Source: Chromatiales bacterium (ex Bugula neritina AB1)
GTDB taxonomy: Bacteria > Pseudomonadota > Gammaproteobacteria > Granulosicoccales > Granulosicoccaceae
DNA length: 32,888 bases
Reading direction: 5' to 3'
NCBI GenBank assembly: GCA_001730015.1
Contig: MDLA01000170.1
Coordinates: forward strand, 1 to 32,888
The notes under the pieces were generated by a model. It was not told the DNA's origin and made no database searches. It was given only the letters and a program-made list of their open reading frames with translations. Below, piece by piece: positions 22,923 to 31,915 of this stretch (the first letter of the stretch is position 1; every line of letters begins with the position of its first letter). The position numbers and the translations under genes were made by a program.

Positions 22923-23687
22923 CTAGTAAGGGAAGCGATCCGGTACGGATATTTCCTGCATTCGCGTTTCAATCCAGTGCTCGGTTTCCTGCAATATCTG
23001 CTGAGCTGTTTTTCCCTCACTTTTTATAACCGGTCCGAAGCTCACGGTAATTTCGCCGGGCCACTTAATAAAGCCCAGACGTGGCCAGAACTCACCTGTA
23101 TTCAATGCCACCGGCAGAACATCCCGTTGTGTTTGCTCGGCAACAACAGCACCTCCGATTCGATAGTTTGGCGGTGCCTGCAGCGGCACGCGGGTGCCTT
23201 CGGGAAAAATAATAACGCTCATGCCCTGTTTCATCCGTTCGTCTGCCTGCGTCACCATTTGGCTGACTGCAGTATGACCCGATTTTCGGTCGATCATAAT
23301 AAAGCGTAAAACCAGTAGCGCCCAACCTACGATTGGAATCCACAGCAGTGATTTTTTCGCTACATAGACTGAGCGGGGCAACACGGTTGGAAGGTAATAG
23401 GTTTCCCAAGTCGACTGGTGCTTTGACATTACAATGCACGGAGTATCAGGAATATTCGCAAGGCCGTCGGTATTGCAGCGCAATCCGCATATTGTGCGCA
23501 GGCCGAACAGGTTGAGATGCATCCACAGACGGGCCATCTCTGATGCTACTCTGTAGGAAAACAAGCCGCCACCGACCACTGGCACGGCCATAATAAGCGT
23601 GCAGGCGATTGACCAGATCCAGAACAATGTGCTCCGCAAAATCAATAGCGGGCGGTTGTAGTTTTGCTTCTGCGCCGATTGACTCAC
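22923..23687 (-). CDS. plsC: 1-acyl-sn-glycerol-3-phosphate acyltransferase
   Basis: PlsC acylates lysophosphatidic acid to phosphatidic acid at the inner membrane. An N-terminal membrane helix (residues about 18-44) is followed by the active-site block KHQSTWETYY (His90, Glu95), the variant HX4E form of the usual HX4D motif, known from a subset of proteobacterial enzymes. Further motifs are IPIVGWALLVLRFIMIDR, VIIFPEGTR (161-166) and a conserved PVALNTGEFWPR. The size, 254 residues, is usual. No partner lipid genes are adjacent. Confidence 0.93.
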   Translation of the reverse strand: MSQSAQKQNYNRPLLILRSTLFWIWSIACTLIMAVPVVGGGLFSYRVASEMARLWMHLNLFGLRTICGLRCNTDGLANIPDTPCIVMSKHQSTWETYYLPTVLPRSVYVAKKSLLWIPIVGWALLVLRFIMIDRKSGHTAVSQMVTQADERMKQGMSVIIFPEGTRVPLQAPPNYRIGGAVVAEQTQRDVLPVALNTGEFWPRLGFIKWPGEITVSFGPVIKSEGKTAQQILQETEHWIETRMQEISVPDRFPY

Positions 23688-23876
23688 TGTTCGTTAGGCC
23701 TGTGTCGCGTCCTCGTTGTCGTTATCCTGAGAGTGATAAGTACGGGATCAGGCCACGACTGATTGGTTTTTGGTGCTGTTAATGATGCCGTGACTAAACT
23801 TTACAACGTGGCACGGGTACATACAAATATTGTGTGCCGGCGTGCATCTGGCTGAATGTGAGCAGCGCTGCCTTTT

Positions 23877-25991
23877 TTAATCTTTGGTGGTGACAGGTTT
23901 TTTCCTGATTTTACGCTTGTCTGCTTTTTTCTTATCGGCAGACTTACCGGTTACAGATTTGCGTTTTTTCACCTGAGCGCCGGGCCGGGTTTTCAGGGTT
24001 TTTCTTGCTGGTTTTTCTTCAGAATCTGGAAGAGCTGTATCTGCAACGTTTTTCGGTGCAGCTTTGCTGCGTGCTCTGTGCGGAGCGGACAACTTGCCGG
24101 CGCTGCTGCTTTCCTGTTCATCTTTCGCGTTTTTCGATCCACCAGCGTTTGCGCGGCTGATCTGAAGTTTCTGACCACACACCCAGGTTTTTTTAAGGTG
24201 CTTGAAAATCGCTTTAGGCATACCTTCGGGTAAGTCGATCAAGCTGTGGGAGTCCAGTATTCTGACCGATCCGATGTACTGGCTGTCTATACCGGCCTCG
24301 TTTGCAATGGCACCGACAATATTGCTTACCTCGACGCCATGGTCTTTGCCAACCTCAAGACGGAAGCGATCCATTTTTAATTTCTCGCCGGACCCCTGTT
24401 TCGCCGGGCGTGCGGTTGCGGCCTCATTCGGTGCAGTCGCAAGTTTGCTCTTAACAGATTCTTCTCGTGGTCGCGGAAGTTGTTTCTTACTGTGGGTATC
24501 TTTGGTAGCAGGCGTTGCCCTGGTTTTGTGCGGTTCAGCTGCTTCGGCTGTATTTGTACGGCGTCGGGTGTCGCGTTTTTCGCGCTTCTGCGGCTCGGGC
24601 TGTTTCTGCTCTCTGTGCGAGACGTCTTTTGCTTTGCGATCGCTTCCACTGTGGTCTTTTCTCGACGAGCTATTCGGGAACAGAAACGGCGAATCCCCCT
24701 GAAGTAAAAAGGCCAGCGCGGCGGCGACACTTTCGGGTGCGGCATTGGTATCGGCGATGTGCTCATTGATCATCCGTTCGAAAAACTTCAGATTCTCACC
24801 GTCAATGGTATCGCTGATACGCTGTTTGAATTTGTTGATGCGGCTCTTGTTGATCTCTTCGCTGGATGGAATTTCCATCAGGTCGATTTTCTTTCCGGTA
24901 GCGCGTTCTATGGTTTGCATCATGCGCTTTTCACGCGGGGCCACAAACAGTATTGCATCCCCTGTGCGGCCCGCTCTTCCAGTGCGCCCGATGCGATGAA
25001 TATAGGCTTCCGTGTCGTAGGGGATATCGTAGTTCAGTACGTGGCTTATGCGCTTGACATCCAGTCCCCTGGCGGCGACGTCGGTAGCAACGATAATGTC
25101 GAGTTTGCCTTTTTTAAGCTGCTCTACTGTGCGTTCTCTGGTTTTTTGCTGGATGTCGCCATTCAACGGGGCGCAGGCATAGCCGCGTGCCTCGAGTTTT
25201 TCAGCGAGCTCGGTAGTGGCGACTTTGGTGCGCACAAAAATCAGCATGGCATCAAACTCTTCGGCTTCGAGGATGCGCGTCAGTGCGTCAAGTTTGTTTC
25301 TGCCAGTGACCGGCCAGAAGCGCTGCCGGATGGTATCTGCTGTGCTGGTTTTTACTTCGATAGTTACTTGTGCCGGCTCATGCAAATACTTACTGGCAAT
25401 ACGTTTAATCTGCGTCGGCATGGTGGCGGAGAAAAGAGCTATCTGCCGCTGCGCTGGTGTTTGCTGCAAAATCCAGTCGACATCGTCGATAAAGCCCATG
25501 CGCAGCATTTCATCCGCCTCATCAAGGATCAGCATAGACAAATTCTGCAATTTAAGATTACCTCGGCGCATGTGGTCCATGATACGGCCGGGTGTACCGA
25601 CAACTACGTGCACGCCGCGCTCGAGCCCGCGGGTTTGCACGCGGTAATCCTGTCCACCGTAAACCGGCAATACATGAAATCCTTTCAGGTGAGCGGCGTA
25701 TTTGCCGAATGCCTCGGCAACCTGGATCGCCAGTTCACGCGTTGGGGCGAGTACCAGTACCTGCGGGTCTTTTTGTTTTAAATCGAGATTGGATAATGCC
25801 GGCAATGCGAATGCAGCCGTCTTGCCGGTACCGGTTTGAGCCTGGCCGACAATATCCCGACCGTCCAGCAGCAAAGGGATGGTGGAGGCCTGAATCGGCG
25901 AAGGTTTTTCGTATCCGATTGCGTCTAAAGCTTTCAGGATAGGCGAAATTAGCGCTAACTGATCGAAAGCACTTATCTTGTTTGTCGTCAC
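23877..25991 (-). CDS. deaD: DEAD-box ATP-dependent RNA helicase, DeaD/CsdA-DbpA type
   Basis: The protein is a DEAD-box RNA helicase of about 705 residues. Ordered motifs are the Q motif (YEKPSPIQ), AQTGTGKT (51-58), APTRELA, GTPGRIMDH, LDEADEML, FSATMP, and HRIGRTGRAGR. After the helicase core there is a long, low-complexity basic linker (roughly residues 445-555, Lys/Arg/Glu-rich), then a DbpA-type RNA-binding domain (MDRFRLEVGKDHGVEVSNIVGAIANE ... KTWVCGQKLQISRA), and a very Lys-rich tail. Such enzymes aid ribosome assembly and RNA decay, often at low temperature. I list the GTG at 25991, directly before TTNKISAF; a TTG at 26048 would add 19 residues that do not look like the family, although it has a GAGG upstream. 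Confidence 0.93.
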   Translation of the reverse strand: MTTNKISAFDQLALISPILKALDAIGYEKPSPIQASTIPLLLDGRDIVGQAQTGTGKTAAFALPALSNLDLKQKDPQVLVLAPTRELAIQVAEAFGKYAAHLKGFHVLPVYGGQDYRVQTRGLERGVHVVVGTPGRIMDHMRRGNLKLQNLSMLILDEADEMLRMGFIDDVDWILQQTPAQRQIALFSATMPTQIKRIASKYLHEPAQVTIEVKTSTADTIRQRFWPVTGRNKLDALTRILEAEEFDAMLIFVRTKVATTELAEKLEARGYACAPLNGDIQQKTRERTVEQLKKGKLDIIVATDVAARGLDVKRISHVLNYDIPYDTEAYIHRIGRTGRAGRTGDAILFVAPREKRMMQTIERATGKKIDLMEIPSSEEINKSRINKFKQRISDTIDGENLKFFERMINEHIADTNAAPESVAAALAFLLQGDSPFLFPNSSSRKDHSGSDRKAKDVSHREQKQPEPQKREKRDTRRRTNTAEAAEPHKTRATPATKDTHSKKQLPRPREESVKSKLATAPNEAATARPAKQGSGEKLKMDRFRLEVGKDHGVEVSNIVGAIANEAGIDSQYIGSVRILDSHSLIDLPEGMPKAIFKHLKKTWVCGQKLQISRANAGGSKNAKDEQESSSAGKLSAPHRARSKAAPKNVADTALPDSEEKPARKTLKTRPGAQVKKRKSVTGKSADKKKADKRKIRKKPVTTKD

Positions 25992-26222
25992 TAGAGGTTT
26001 GCACCGCGGCGTTTTGCCGATGAACAGGAGGGGAGTACAACCGCCCAAGCTACCTCAAATATAACTTCTGCGCAACAAGCATTGTAGCGATTGAGGGACA
26101 TGTCACGTCACGACATGATTCAGGTAATGGTATAGTTATAGTCTATTACTGTCGGTATATGGCATCGATCCGCTGATATCGGATCTTCAATAGGCCGGAT
26201 GAAGATACAAGGTAGCGATCAG

Positions 26223-26741
26223 ATGACAGCTCTATATTGCGGCATCGGACTAAGCAACCCGAAGAGCCCGGATAACGTTGGTGCAGTGTTACGAGCGGCC
26301 GGGTGCTTTGCTGCCGATGAAATATTCTACACGGGAAAACGTTACAACAAGGCCGTTCAGTTTCATACAGATACTCATGCTGCTGCCAGTGATATCTATC
26401 TTGAATGTGTGGCATCGTTAATAGATGCAGTGCCGGAGAAAACCACAATCGTATCAGTAGAGCTGGCGGTAGGAGCTCAGCCACTGGTCGGGTTTGAACA
26501 TCCCGAACGCGCTTGTTACCTGTTTGGCCCGGAAGATGGCACTCTCGATCAGCAGGTTATTGATGTCTCTGATGAAGTGGTGTTCGTTCCGACCTATGGC
26601 TGTCTGAACCTTGCCGCCACCGTTAATGTTGTCCTGTATGATCGGTTTGCGAAGGTTCAAAAGCTGAATTTGCAAAATTTCGGTGATGAATTGATTGCAA
26701 GCAGTCGGGATCAAAATAATCGGCTTATTGTCAGGCAGTAA
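26223..26741 (+). CDS. SpoU/TrmH-family RNA methyltransferase
   Basis: This 172-residue SPOUT-fold protein would methylate a tRNA or rRNA ribose with S-adenosylmethionine bound in a trefoil knot. Motif 1 is DNVGAVLRAAGCFAADEI, motif 2 is ACYLFGPEDGTL, and motif 3 is VPTYGCLNLAATVNVVLYDRF, each with the expected Asn, Glu and Ser/Asn-type residues. There is no N-terminal substrate-binding extension, so it resembles minimal members such as TrmL, but it is not close enough to name. The ATG at 26223 is preceded by AAGG; an ATG eight codons earlier is also in frame. Its start is divergent from the deaD-like gene. Confidence 0.88.
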   Translation: MTALYCGIGLSNPKSPDNVGAVLRAAGCFAADEIFYTGKRYNKAVQFHTDTHAAASDIYLECVASLIDAVPEKTTIVSVELAVGAQPLVGFEHPERACYLFGPEDGTLDQQVIDVSDEVVFVPTYGCLNLAATVNVVLYDRFAKVQKLNLQNFGDELIASSRDQNNRLIVRQ

Positions 26742-26758
26742 AAATATCCGGCTGTTTG

Positions 26759-27640
26759 TCAGTCAGATGGCGTGCCCAGAATTGCCGCTACGACACCAAT
26801 GCCGATAACCGAAATCCAGCTCGCTCTCCACCAGCCGATTTTCTCGTGCAGGAACACGCGTGCAATGATAACGGTTGCTGCCGCCATGGCGGAGAAGCCT
26901 ATTGTGGCAGTGACTCGTCCGCCCTGAGTTGAGCCGGTTAGAAAAGCACCCAGTGCGGCCATTTCCAGTACGGATTGAGCAAGGATCAGGGCTGCTGTTG
27001 ACCTGTCTGCGGGCCACTGGAGCTTGTCCTGTCGTACCATCTGGAAAATCACCAGCAACAGGCAGGCGAAGCCTGCAAATAACCGGTTCAGATAAACGGC
27101 GTAGGTAGCGCCGAGAATGGCAGTTGCATCCTGTGCCAGATACATGCGAAACGCGATGGTAACTCCAGCGCAGAACCCGAGAAAAGCGGTTTTCTGGAGC
27201 CAGGCGGTGTTGTAATCACCGTTTTCGTCGCTTGCGTGGCGTGGCAGCATGGCAACACCGGCAAAGACCACCAGCGTGGCAATTAACTGGATAACAGTCC
27301 ATTGTTCGCCGGTTGCTATATTCAGCAGCACTAGTATGACGGCGAAACTGGAAGCGGCGGGGGAGGCCATTGCGACGGGCCCGCGCGCAAGTGCCAGAAA
27401 AAGAAGATACAAGGCTGCGACGTTCAGCACTCCGCTTGCCGCAGATGCCAGCCAGGCCTGGGTATGCCAGGGCGGCAAACTGCCAGTGACAGCGAGCCAG
27501 ACTGTAATCGAAAGAGCGGACAATCCAGTGATAATCAGAATCAGTAGACTGGTTGAAACGCGTTGTGATGTTACCCGTGCAATGCAGTCGGAAGCACCAA
27601 TCAGAAACGCTCCCAGCAGGCCCCAGAGTATTCCGGTCAT
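26759..27640 (-). CDS. EamA/DMT-superfamily transporter
   Basis: The 294-residue membrane protein shows the ten-helix layout of the drug/metabolite transporter superfamily with two EamA repeats: WGLLGAFLIGASDCIARV at the start, GPVAMASPAASSFAVILVLL ending the first half, and GRVTATIGFSAMAAATVIIARVFLHEKIGWWRASWISVIGIGVV at the end. The last of these matches the conserved E/K region after helix 9. The substrate is unknown; most relatives export amino acids or metabolites. I start at the ATG at 27640 because the frame upstream (to 27754) adds a polar segment foreign to the family. Confidence 0.85.
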   Translation of the reverse strand: MTGILWGLLGAFLIGASDCIARVTSQRVSTSLLILIITGLSALSITVWLAVTGSLPPWHTQAWLASAASGVLNVAALYLLFLALARGPVAMASPAASSFAVILVLLNIATGEQWTVIQLIATLVVFAGVAMLPRHASDENGDYNTAWLQKTAFLGFCAGVTIAFRMYLAQDATAILGATYAVYLNRLFAGFACLLLVIFQMVRQDKLQWPADRSTAALILAQSVLEMAALGAFLTGSTQGGRVTATIGFSAMAAATVIIARVFLHEKIGWWRASWISVIGIGVVAAILGTPSD

Positions 27641-27986
27641 TGTGGCGTGCTGTCGGTCATGATTGTGGGTTCGATGTGGTTTCCCTGAGTATAGCGATCC
27701 TGCCTGCAGAAGAATGTTGTTAAGCGGCACCCCGGTAGTTATGTCCACAGACAAACAGCGTTTCCGGCGAAGGGTCGGCCGAGGGTTAGGAAGGGAAGGC
27801 GTTGTTGTAGTGTTTGCCGGGCTTGAGTGTGATCAAATAGAAGTGTGATTTCTTAGGTATGCGATACTCGCAGGAATATCGCCGCAGTTTCAGGCATAGA
27901 TTCATCGCGCTCCTGATTTATCGTGGAGCAAAGTCATCTTACACCCCTCAGGTTTACGCCCTTTTGAACAACACGACCTCAACCAT
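27641..27986. other. Intergenic region between divergent transporter and hydrolase genes
   Basis: It should contain divergent promoters for the EamA transporter and the serine hydrolase. The short plus frame 27663-27848 encodes an Arg/Val-rich peptide with no resemblance to a known protein, and I leave it out. No strong dyad or confident promoter pair is visible. Confidence 0.4.
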
Positions 27987-29072
27987 ATGATTAATAATAA
28001 AGGCCAGTGGGCAGAATGTGTCGAGTATATTGAGTCTCATAGCTGCGCCTGGTCAAAAGAGCCGGACGAAGGCGAGTGGGGTATTCATCGGTTGGATACA
28101 CCACCTCATAACCGTTTGCTGGGGCCGGTATTCGCACGTGGCGATGCTTGTGGCCTGGTGATGCATGAGGGACGGAAACTATGTGAGTGGGGAGATATCC
28201 ATCGACCGGATATGACCTTCAGTGTGACAAAAACCTACCTCGCACTGGTCGCGGGAATTGCCTTTGATCAGGGGATATTGTCAGATCTGGATGAAAGTGT
28301 GTATCAGTCACTCAGCAACAGTGGCGGAGATGCAGCCGCATTTGCCGCGACGGCTTTTTCTGATAATCATAACAGGCAGATAAGCTGGAGAAACTTTCTG
28401 CACTTTACCAGCGAATGGAGCGGTGCATGTTTTGGTGTGCCGGACCAGGTGGATCACTATCGGATTGTTGCAATGCAGCCGCAGACAGCGGTGCACAGTA
28501 AAGGAGATTTACGACCCTTATTGAAGCCCGGGAGTTACTGGGAATACAACGATGTACGTATCAACCAGTTTGCGCTCGCCCTTTTGTATTTGTCGGGCAG
28601 GCCACTGCCGGAGATCTTCAGTGAAAGCATTATGCGGCCGCTGGGTGCGAGTGACGATTGGCACTGGCATGGATATGACAACAGCTACATAGAATTGTCC
28701 GGGCATACGTACCAAAGCGTACCAGGAGGAGGGCACTGGGGTGGTGGAATGGTAATATCGGCGTGCGATCAGAGTCGGATAGCGCAATTGCTGATTGATG
28801 ACGGTGTGTATGAAGGGCAGCAGTTGATCTCCCGTGACTGGTTGTCACAAATGTGCACGCCTTGTGCAATAGCGCCGTGGTATGGCTATTTCACCTGGTT
28901 GAATACGAATCATGCAATTAGCAAGGCGGCCTCCGAGGGTAGCTATTTTGCATTCGGAATCGGTGGTCAGCTTGTCTGGCATGATCCGCAGTTAAAGCTT
29001 GTGGTGGTTATGCGGTGGATTGACGACACTTGTAAAGAAGCCTGTATAGAGAAAATACTAGCGTGTCTGTAG
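27987..29072 (+). CDS. Serine hydrolase, beta-lactamase/class C-like fold
   Basis: The 361-residue protein belongs to the penicillin-binding-protein/class C beta-lactamase-like hydrolase group. The catalytic SxxK is SVTK with Ser79 and Lys82; the second motif is the Tyr region SYWEYNDVRINQFAL (YN-D in place of YxN), and the third is GGHWGGGM, where an HxG/KTG-type triplet lies. No signal peptide is visible, so it may be cytosolic. Relatives include esterases, amidases and D-amino-acid peptidases; the substrate cannot be read. It converges on glmS with 11 bases between the stop codons. Confidence 0.85.
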   Translation: MINNKGQWAECVEYIESHSCAWSKEPDEGEWGIHRLDTPPHNRLLGPVFARGDACGLVMHEGRKLCEWGDIHRPDMTFSVTKTYLALVAGIAFDQGILSDLDESVYQSLSNSGGDAAAFAATAFSDNHNRQISWRNFLHFTSEWSGACFGVPDQVDHYRIVAMQPQTAVHSKGDLRPLLKPGSYWEYNDVRINQFALALLYLSGRPLPEIFSESIMRPLGASDDWHWHGYDNSYIELSGHTYQSVPGGGHWGGGMVISACDQSRIAQLLIDDGVYEGQQLISRDWLSQMCTPCAIAPWYGYFTWLNTNHAISKAASEGSYFAFGIGGQLVWHDPQLKLVVVMRWIDDTCKEACIEKILACL

Positions 29073-29083
29073 AAAAATTTTAT

Positions 29084-30919
29084 TTATTCAACCGTAACGC
29101 TCTTGGCCAAGTTTCGAGGTTGATCTACATCGCGGCCCAGTGTCACGGCACTGTGGTAGGCGAATAACTGCAGCGCTACACCCATAATCAAACCCTGCAC
29201 CAATGGGTCGGCTGGCGGGGTGCGGATCACATGATCTGCCAGTTGAGAGATCCGCTTGTTGTCGGAGTCTGTAATTGCAATTACCGGAGCGCCACGCGCT
29301 TTTATCTCTTCGAGCGAGCCGACAGACTTTGCTAGTAGATCGGATTCGGGCAATACAATAATGCACGGTGTTTCCGCGGTAACCAATGCAAGTGGCCCAT
29401 GCTTGAGCTCCGAGGCAGGGTACGCTTCAGCATGAATATAGGAGATTTCCTTTAATTTTTGTGCGCCTTCCAATGCTACCGGGTAGGCAGTGGTGCGACC
29501 GACAAAAAAAGCGCTGTGGGCATGGCTGTAGGTTTCTGCAATCGCCTTTATTTGTGGTTCTTCTGTTAGCACAGCGCTGATTTTTCCCGGTACCGAGTCT
29601 AGCTCCTGTAGTAGTTGTGCGCCGCGTTGCGGTGAGATATCCCTTGTACGTCCTAAAAGAATTGCTAATAGAGCAAGAACGCCCAGCATTGATGTATAGG
29701 CTTTGGTCGATGCGACTGAAACTTCCGGCCCGGCATGCATGTAGATTCCTCCGTTTACCTCTCTGGCAATGGTGCTGCCAACACTATTGACTATTCCTAG
29801 AACAAAGCCGCCCTTTCGTTGAATTTCTCGTATAGCGGCCAGAGTATCAAAGGTTTCACCGGACTGGCTTAAAGCGATATAGAGTGTTTCGGGTTCAATG
29901 ATTGGGTTTCTATAGCGAAATTCTGCAGCGGCTTCAGCGTCTGCGGGAATTCGAGACAGATTTTCAATCATGTTAGCACCGGCCAGACCTGCGTATAGAG
30001 CTGAACCACAGCCTAGTATTTTTACTCGCTTTAGCTTCAACAGGTCAGATGGTTGCAGATTGAGGCCGCCGAGCTTTGTCGTATTGAACCGGGTATCGAG
30101 TCTGCCGCTCAGGGTGCGGGCAAGTGTTTTGGGTTGATCGAAAATCTCCCTGTACAGATAGTGTGTGTGGCCGCCTTTGTCATATTGGTCGGGGTTTCCA
30201 TCTACCATCATAGGTGTTTTGTCGGTACGGTGGGCCTCCATGGTGGTGACCTCGAAACCGGCAGGCGTCAGTTCGGCGAGCTCGCCGTCATCCAGGTGGA
30301 CAACCTCGCGGGTATGCCTGGATAGTGCTGATAAATCAGATGCTGCCAGCATTTCACCATCGCCTACCCCGATAATGACCGGGCTTCCACTGCGGGCAAG
30401 AACAATAGTGTCAGGTTGGTCGAAAGAGATAGCGGCGATGCCATAAGTGCCGATAACGCCTTGCTTTAACAGCTGACGTAAAGCTTGCAAAAGTGTGAGT
30501 GAGTGTTTTTTAATGGCGATTGCCAGTAGTTGAACCAGCACTTCGGTGTCGGTTTCAGATACCAGGGTTGCTCCGGCCTCGAGTGCTGATTTACGCAGCG
30601 TGTCGATATTCTCAATGATGCCGTTGTGCACCAGCGATATGGTCTGGTTCTGATCCAGGTGCGGGTGGGCGTTCTGATCTGTCGGAGCGCCGTGTGTTGC
30701 CCATCGAGTGTGCCCGATTCCACAATTACTGTTGATCGAGTCAGGTAACTGATTCTGTAAAGCGGTAAGTTTCCCGGCTGATTTCCAGGTGCGAAGCCGT
30801 TTCCGGGAGGAAACCGTTATCCCCGCAGAGTCATAGCCCCGGTATTCGAGTTGTTTCAAACCCGCAGTAAGAATAGGGGCAGCCTGCTGCTTTCCGGTGT
30901 AGGCGATAATTCCACACAT
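29084..30919 (-). CDS. glmS: Glutamine-fructose-6-phosphate aminotransferase (isomerizing)
   Basis: GlmS makes glucosamine 6-phosphate from fructose 6-phosphate and glutamine, the entry to UDP-GlcNAc for peptidoglycan and lipopolysaccharide. The N-terminal amidotransferase domain begins MCGIIAY with the catalytic Cys2 and has GIGHTRWATHGAPTDQNAHPH. Two SIS isomerase domains follow, seen in ILGCGSALYAGLAG, LSQSGETFDTLAAI and the second-domain EISYIHAEAYPASELKHGPLALV, and the protein ends in PRNLAKSVTVE. The length of 611 residues is typical. glmU is not adjacent; the 89-residue unknown gene lies 35 bases upstream. Confidence 0.98.
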   Translation of the reverse strand: MCGIIAYTGKQQAAPILTAGLKQLEYRGYDSAGITVSSRKRLRTWKSAGKLTALQNQLPDSINSNCGIGHTRWATHGAPTDQNAHPHLDQNQTISLVHNGIIENIDTLRKSALEAGATLVSETDTEVLVQLLAIAIKKHSLTLLQALRQLLKQGVIGTYGIAAISFDQPDTIVLARSGSPVIIGVGDGEMLAASDLSALSRHTREVVHLDDGELAELTPAGFEVTTMEAHRTDKTPMMVDGNPDQYDKGGHTHYLYREIFDQPKTLARTLSGRLDTRFNTTKLGGLNLQPSDLLKLKRVKILGCGSALYAGLAGANMIENLSRIPADAEAAAEFRYRNPIIEPETLYIALSQSGETFDTLAAIREIQRKGGFVLGIVNSVGSTIAREVNGGIYMHAGPEVSVASTKAYTSMLGVLALLAILLGRTRDISPQRGAQLLQELDSVPGKISAVLTEEPQIKAIAETYSHAHSAFFVGRTTAYPVALEGAQKLKEISYIHAEAYPASELKHGPLALVTAETPCIIVLPESDLLAKSVGSLEEIKARGAPVIAITDSDNKRISQLADHVIRTPPADPLVQGLIMGVALQLFAYHSAVTLGRDVDQPRNLAKSVTVE

Positions 30920-30954
30920 GTGCTTTCCTGTTTAAGATGAGCCTGCAGGACGCG

Positions 30955-31224
30955 TTATCCGTAGATTATGCGTCGAATCTGGCGTTCAGAAATGATTGAT
31001 GCCGGAAACCGATGAGTTTGTATTTCGGTAATAAGTGCTTTAAAAATTTCCGGGTTGGTCAGCCCCTCACGTTGCATTTCGCGATGTCTTCGCTGGATTA
31101 GTTCGTCCGGAGATTCGCTGAAAAATGCGAGCACCTCTTCTATTATTCGCTCAGCCTGCTCATTGCAAAGGGCATAGTTGCGGCATAAATGGAGGGTCAG
31201 ATCGTGATGGGGCTTTTCCGTCAT
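30955..31224 (-). CDS. Unknown 89-residue protein upstream of glmS
   Basis: I do not recognise this protein. It is 89 residues, charged, predicted mostly helical and without membrane segments. It contains two Cys near the N terminus (HLCRNYALC), then EEVLAFFSESPDELIQRRHREMQREGL, and ends with FPASIISERQIRRIIYG, an end that has the feel of a small nucleic-acid-binding helical domain. The gap to glmS is 35 bases, so co-transcription is likely, and the perfect palindrome at 31265-31282 is 41 bases upstream of its ATG. In other bacteria a regulator (GlmR, DeoR-type) may precede glmS, but this protein is far too short to be one. Confidence 0.6.
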   Translation of the reverse strand: MTEKPHHDLTLHLCRNYALCNEQAERIIEEVLAFFSESPDELIQRRHREMQREGLTNPEIFKALITEIQTHRFPASIISERQIRRIIYG

Positions 31225-31264
31225 GAGGTGATTAAACTGATGTTGCGCCGGAAGTGCAATTCAT

Positions 31265-31282
31265 TTGCCCGATATCGGGCAA
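31265..31282. promoter_or_regulatory. 18-bp perfect palindrome upstream of the glmS unit
   Basis: TTGCCCGATATCGGGCAA is a perfect two-fold palindrome with no spacer. It lies 41 bases upstream of the 89-residue gene that precedes glmS. Uninterrupted dyads of this size are typical binding sites for dimeric regulators, so an operator is the simplest reading, but the regulator is unknown and a chance origin cannot be fully excluded. Confidence 0.5.
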
Positions 31283-31629
31283 GATATAAGTCTAAATGGC
31301 AGTGACAGAGGCTTAACTGCTCTCTTTAAAGAGCAAAGAGGGGACATCGGCGCAGTAAGACGTTGCAGCAGCGTACGTAAATGAGGTACGTTTGAATTTA
31401 TCCATGCCCAGCGCGTTGATGATCGGTCTGTGGAGTTAAGGGAGATCGACCACGGCAACGGTGCTCAGTGCAGAGTCTTTTGAATCAAACGTTATGCGTG
31501 CTAGTGAGAGCGAGGCGAGCGTCACCTGTGGGAACAACGAGGGGAAATCGGTCTGCCTCCAACGGAAGTGATGGAGGGTTAAACACTTAGTTATAACAAA
31601 CAGCATATTACATAATGCGAATGTCGAGC

Positions 31630-31647
31630 GATCTGCAAAAGCAGATC
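31630..31647. repeat. Hairpin with 7-bp stem and AAAA loop
   Basis: GATCTGC, four A, then GCAGATC form a perfect seven-base-pair stem. It lies downstream of the cold-shock gene in the minus direction. The lack of a following T-run on the minus strand argues against an intrinsic terminator. Confidence 0.6.
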
Positions 31648-31708
31648 TGCACCAACAAAAGGCTATGGAGCCCCGATCGGTACTTACAACTTACAGCGTG
31701 AAGGTCTG

Positions 31709-31915
31709 TTAAACAGCAACTACGTTAGTAGCGCATGGACCCTTTTGGCCTTCGCCAACTTCAAATTCAACTGCTTGACCATCGTTCAGGGTAGCGAAAC
31801 CACCGCCTGCCTGGATTTCTGAATGGTGAACAAATAAATCCTTGCCGCCATCTTCTGGAGTGATAAAGCCGTAACCTTTGTCAGCGTTAAACCACTTCAC
31901 TGTACCTTTACTCAT
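31709..31915 (-). CDS. Cold-shock protein, CspA family
   Basis: This 68-residue OB-fold protein is a single-stranded nucleic-acid binder and RNA chaperone. It shows TVKWFNADKGYGFITPEDG with RNP1 (KGYGFI, residues 13-18), RNP2 as LFVHH (28-31), and FEVGEGQKGPCATNVV at the end, the full length of the family. Which paralogue it is cannot be told. A long AT-rich leader lies upstream, as usual for cold-shock genes whose untranslated region senses temperature. Confidence 0.96.
   Translation of the reverse strand: MSKGTVKWFNADKGYGFITPEDGGKDLFVHHSEIQAGGGFATLNDGQAVEFEVGEGQKGPCATNVVAV

Larger units (their letters stand above)
31225..31708. other. 484-bp noncoding region with dyads, between cold-shock gene and glmS unit
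   Basis: No convincing gene. Structure seen: an 18-bp perfect palindrome (31265-31282), a 12-bp palindrome CTCTTTAAAGAG (31322-31333) and GATCTGC-AAAA-GCAGATC (31630-31647). The first is placed like an operator for the minus-strand 89-residue gene and glmS. The last lies about 60-80 bases beyond the cold-shock stop codon on the minus strand and has no T-run. Confidence 0.5.

Noticed and set aside
22923..23687. Apparent defect in plsC active site (Glu in place of Asp in HX4D)
   Set aside because: KHQSTWE is a known natural variant in functional proteobacterial acyltransferases, so it is not evidence of a broken gene.
23861..23880. GCAGCGCTGC followed by a T-run at the end of the deaD-like gene (plus strand)
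   Set aside because: The palindrome has no loop, so the stem is tiny, and there is no plus-strand gene upstream for it to terminate.
24759..25781. Long (340-residue) plus frame opposite the DEAD-box helicase
   Set aside because: It lies entirely antisense to strongly conserved helicase motifs; the open frame follows from the codon pattern of the real gene.
31261..31458. 65-residue minus frame in the gap upstream of the glmS unit
   Set aside because: Starts at no good ribosome site, covers the palindrome itself and encodes a Ser/Leu/Pro-rich peptide without any family features.
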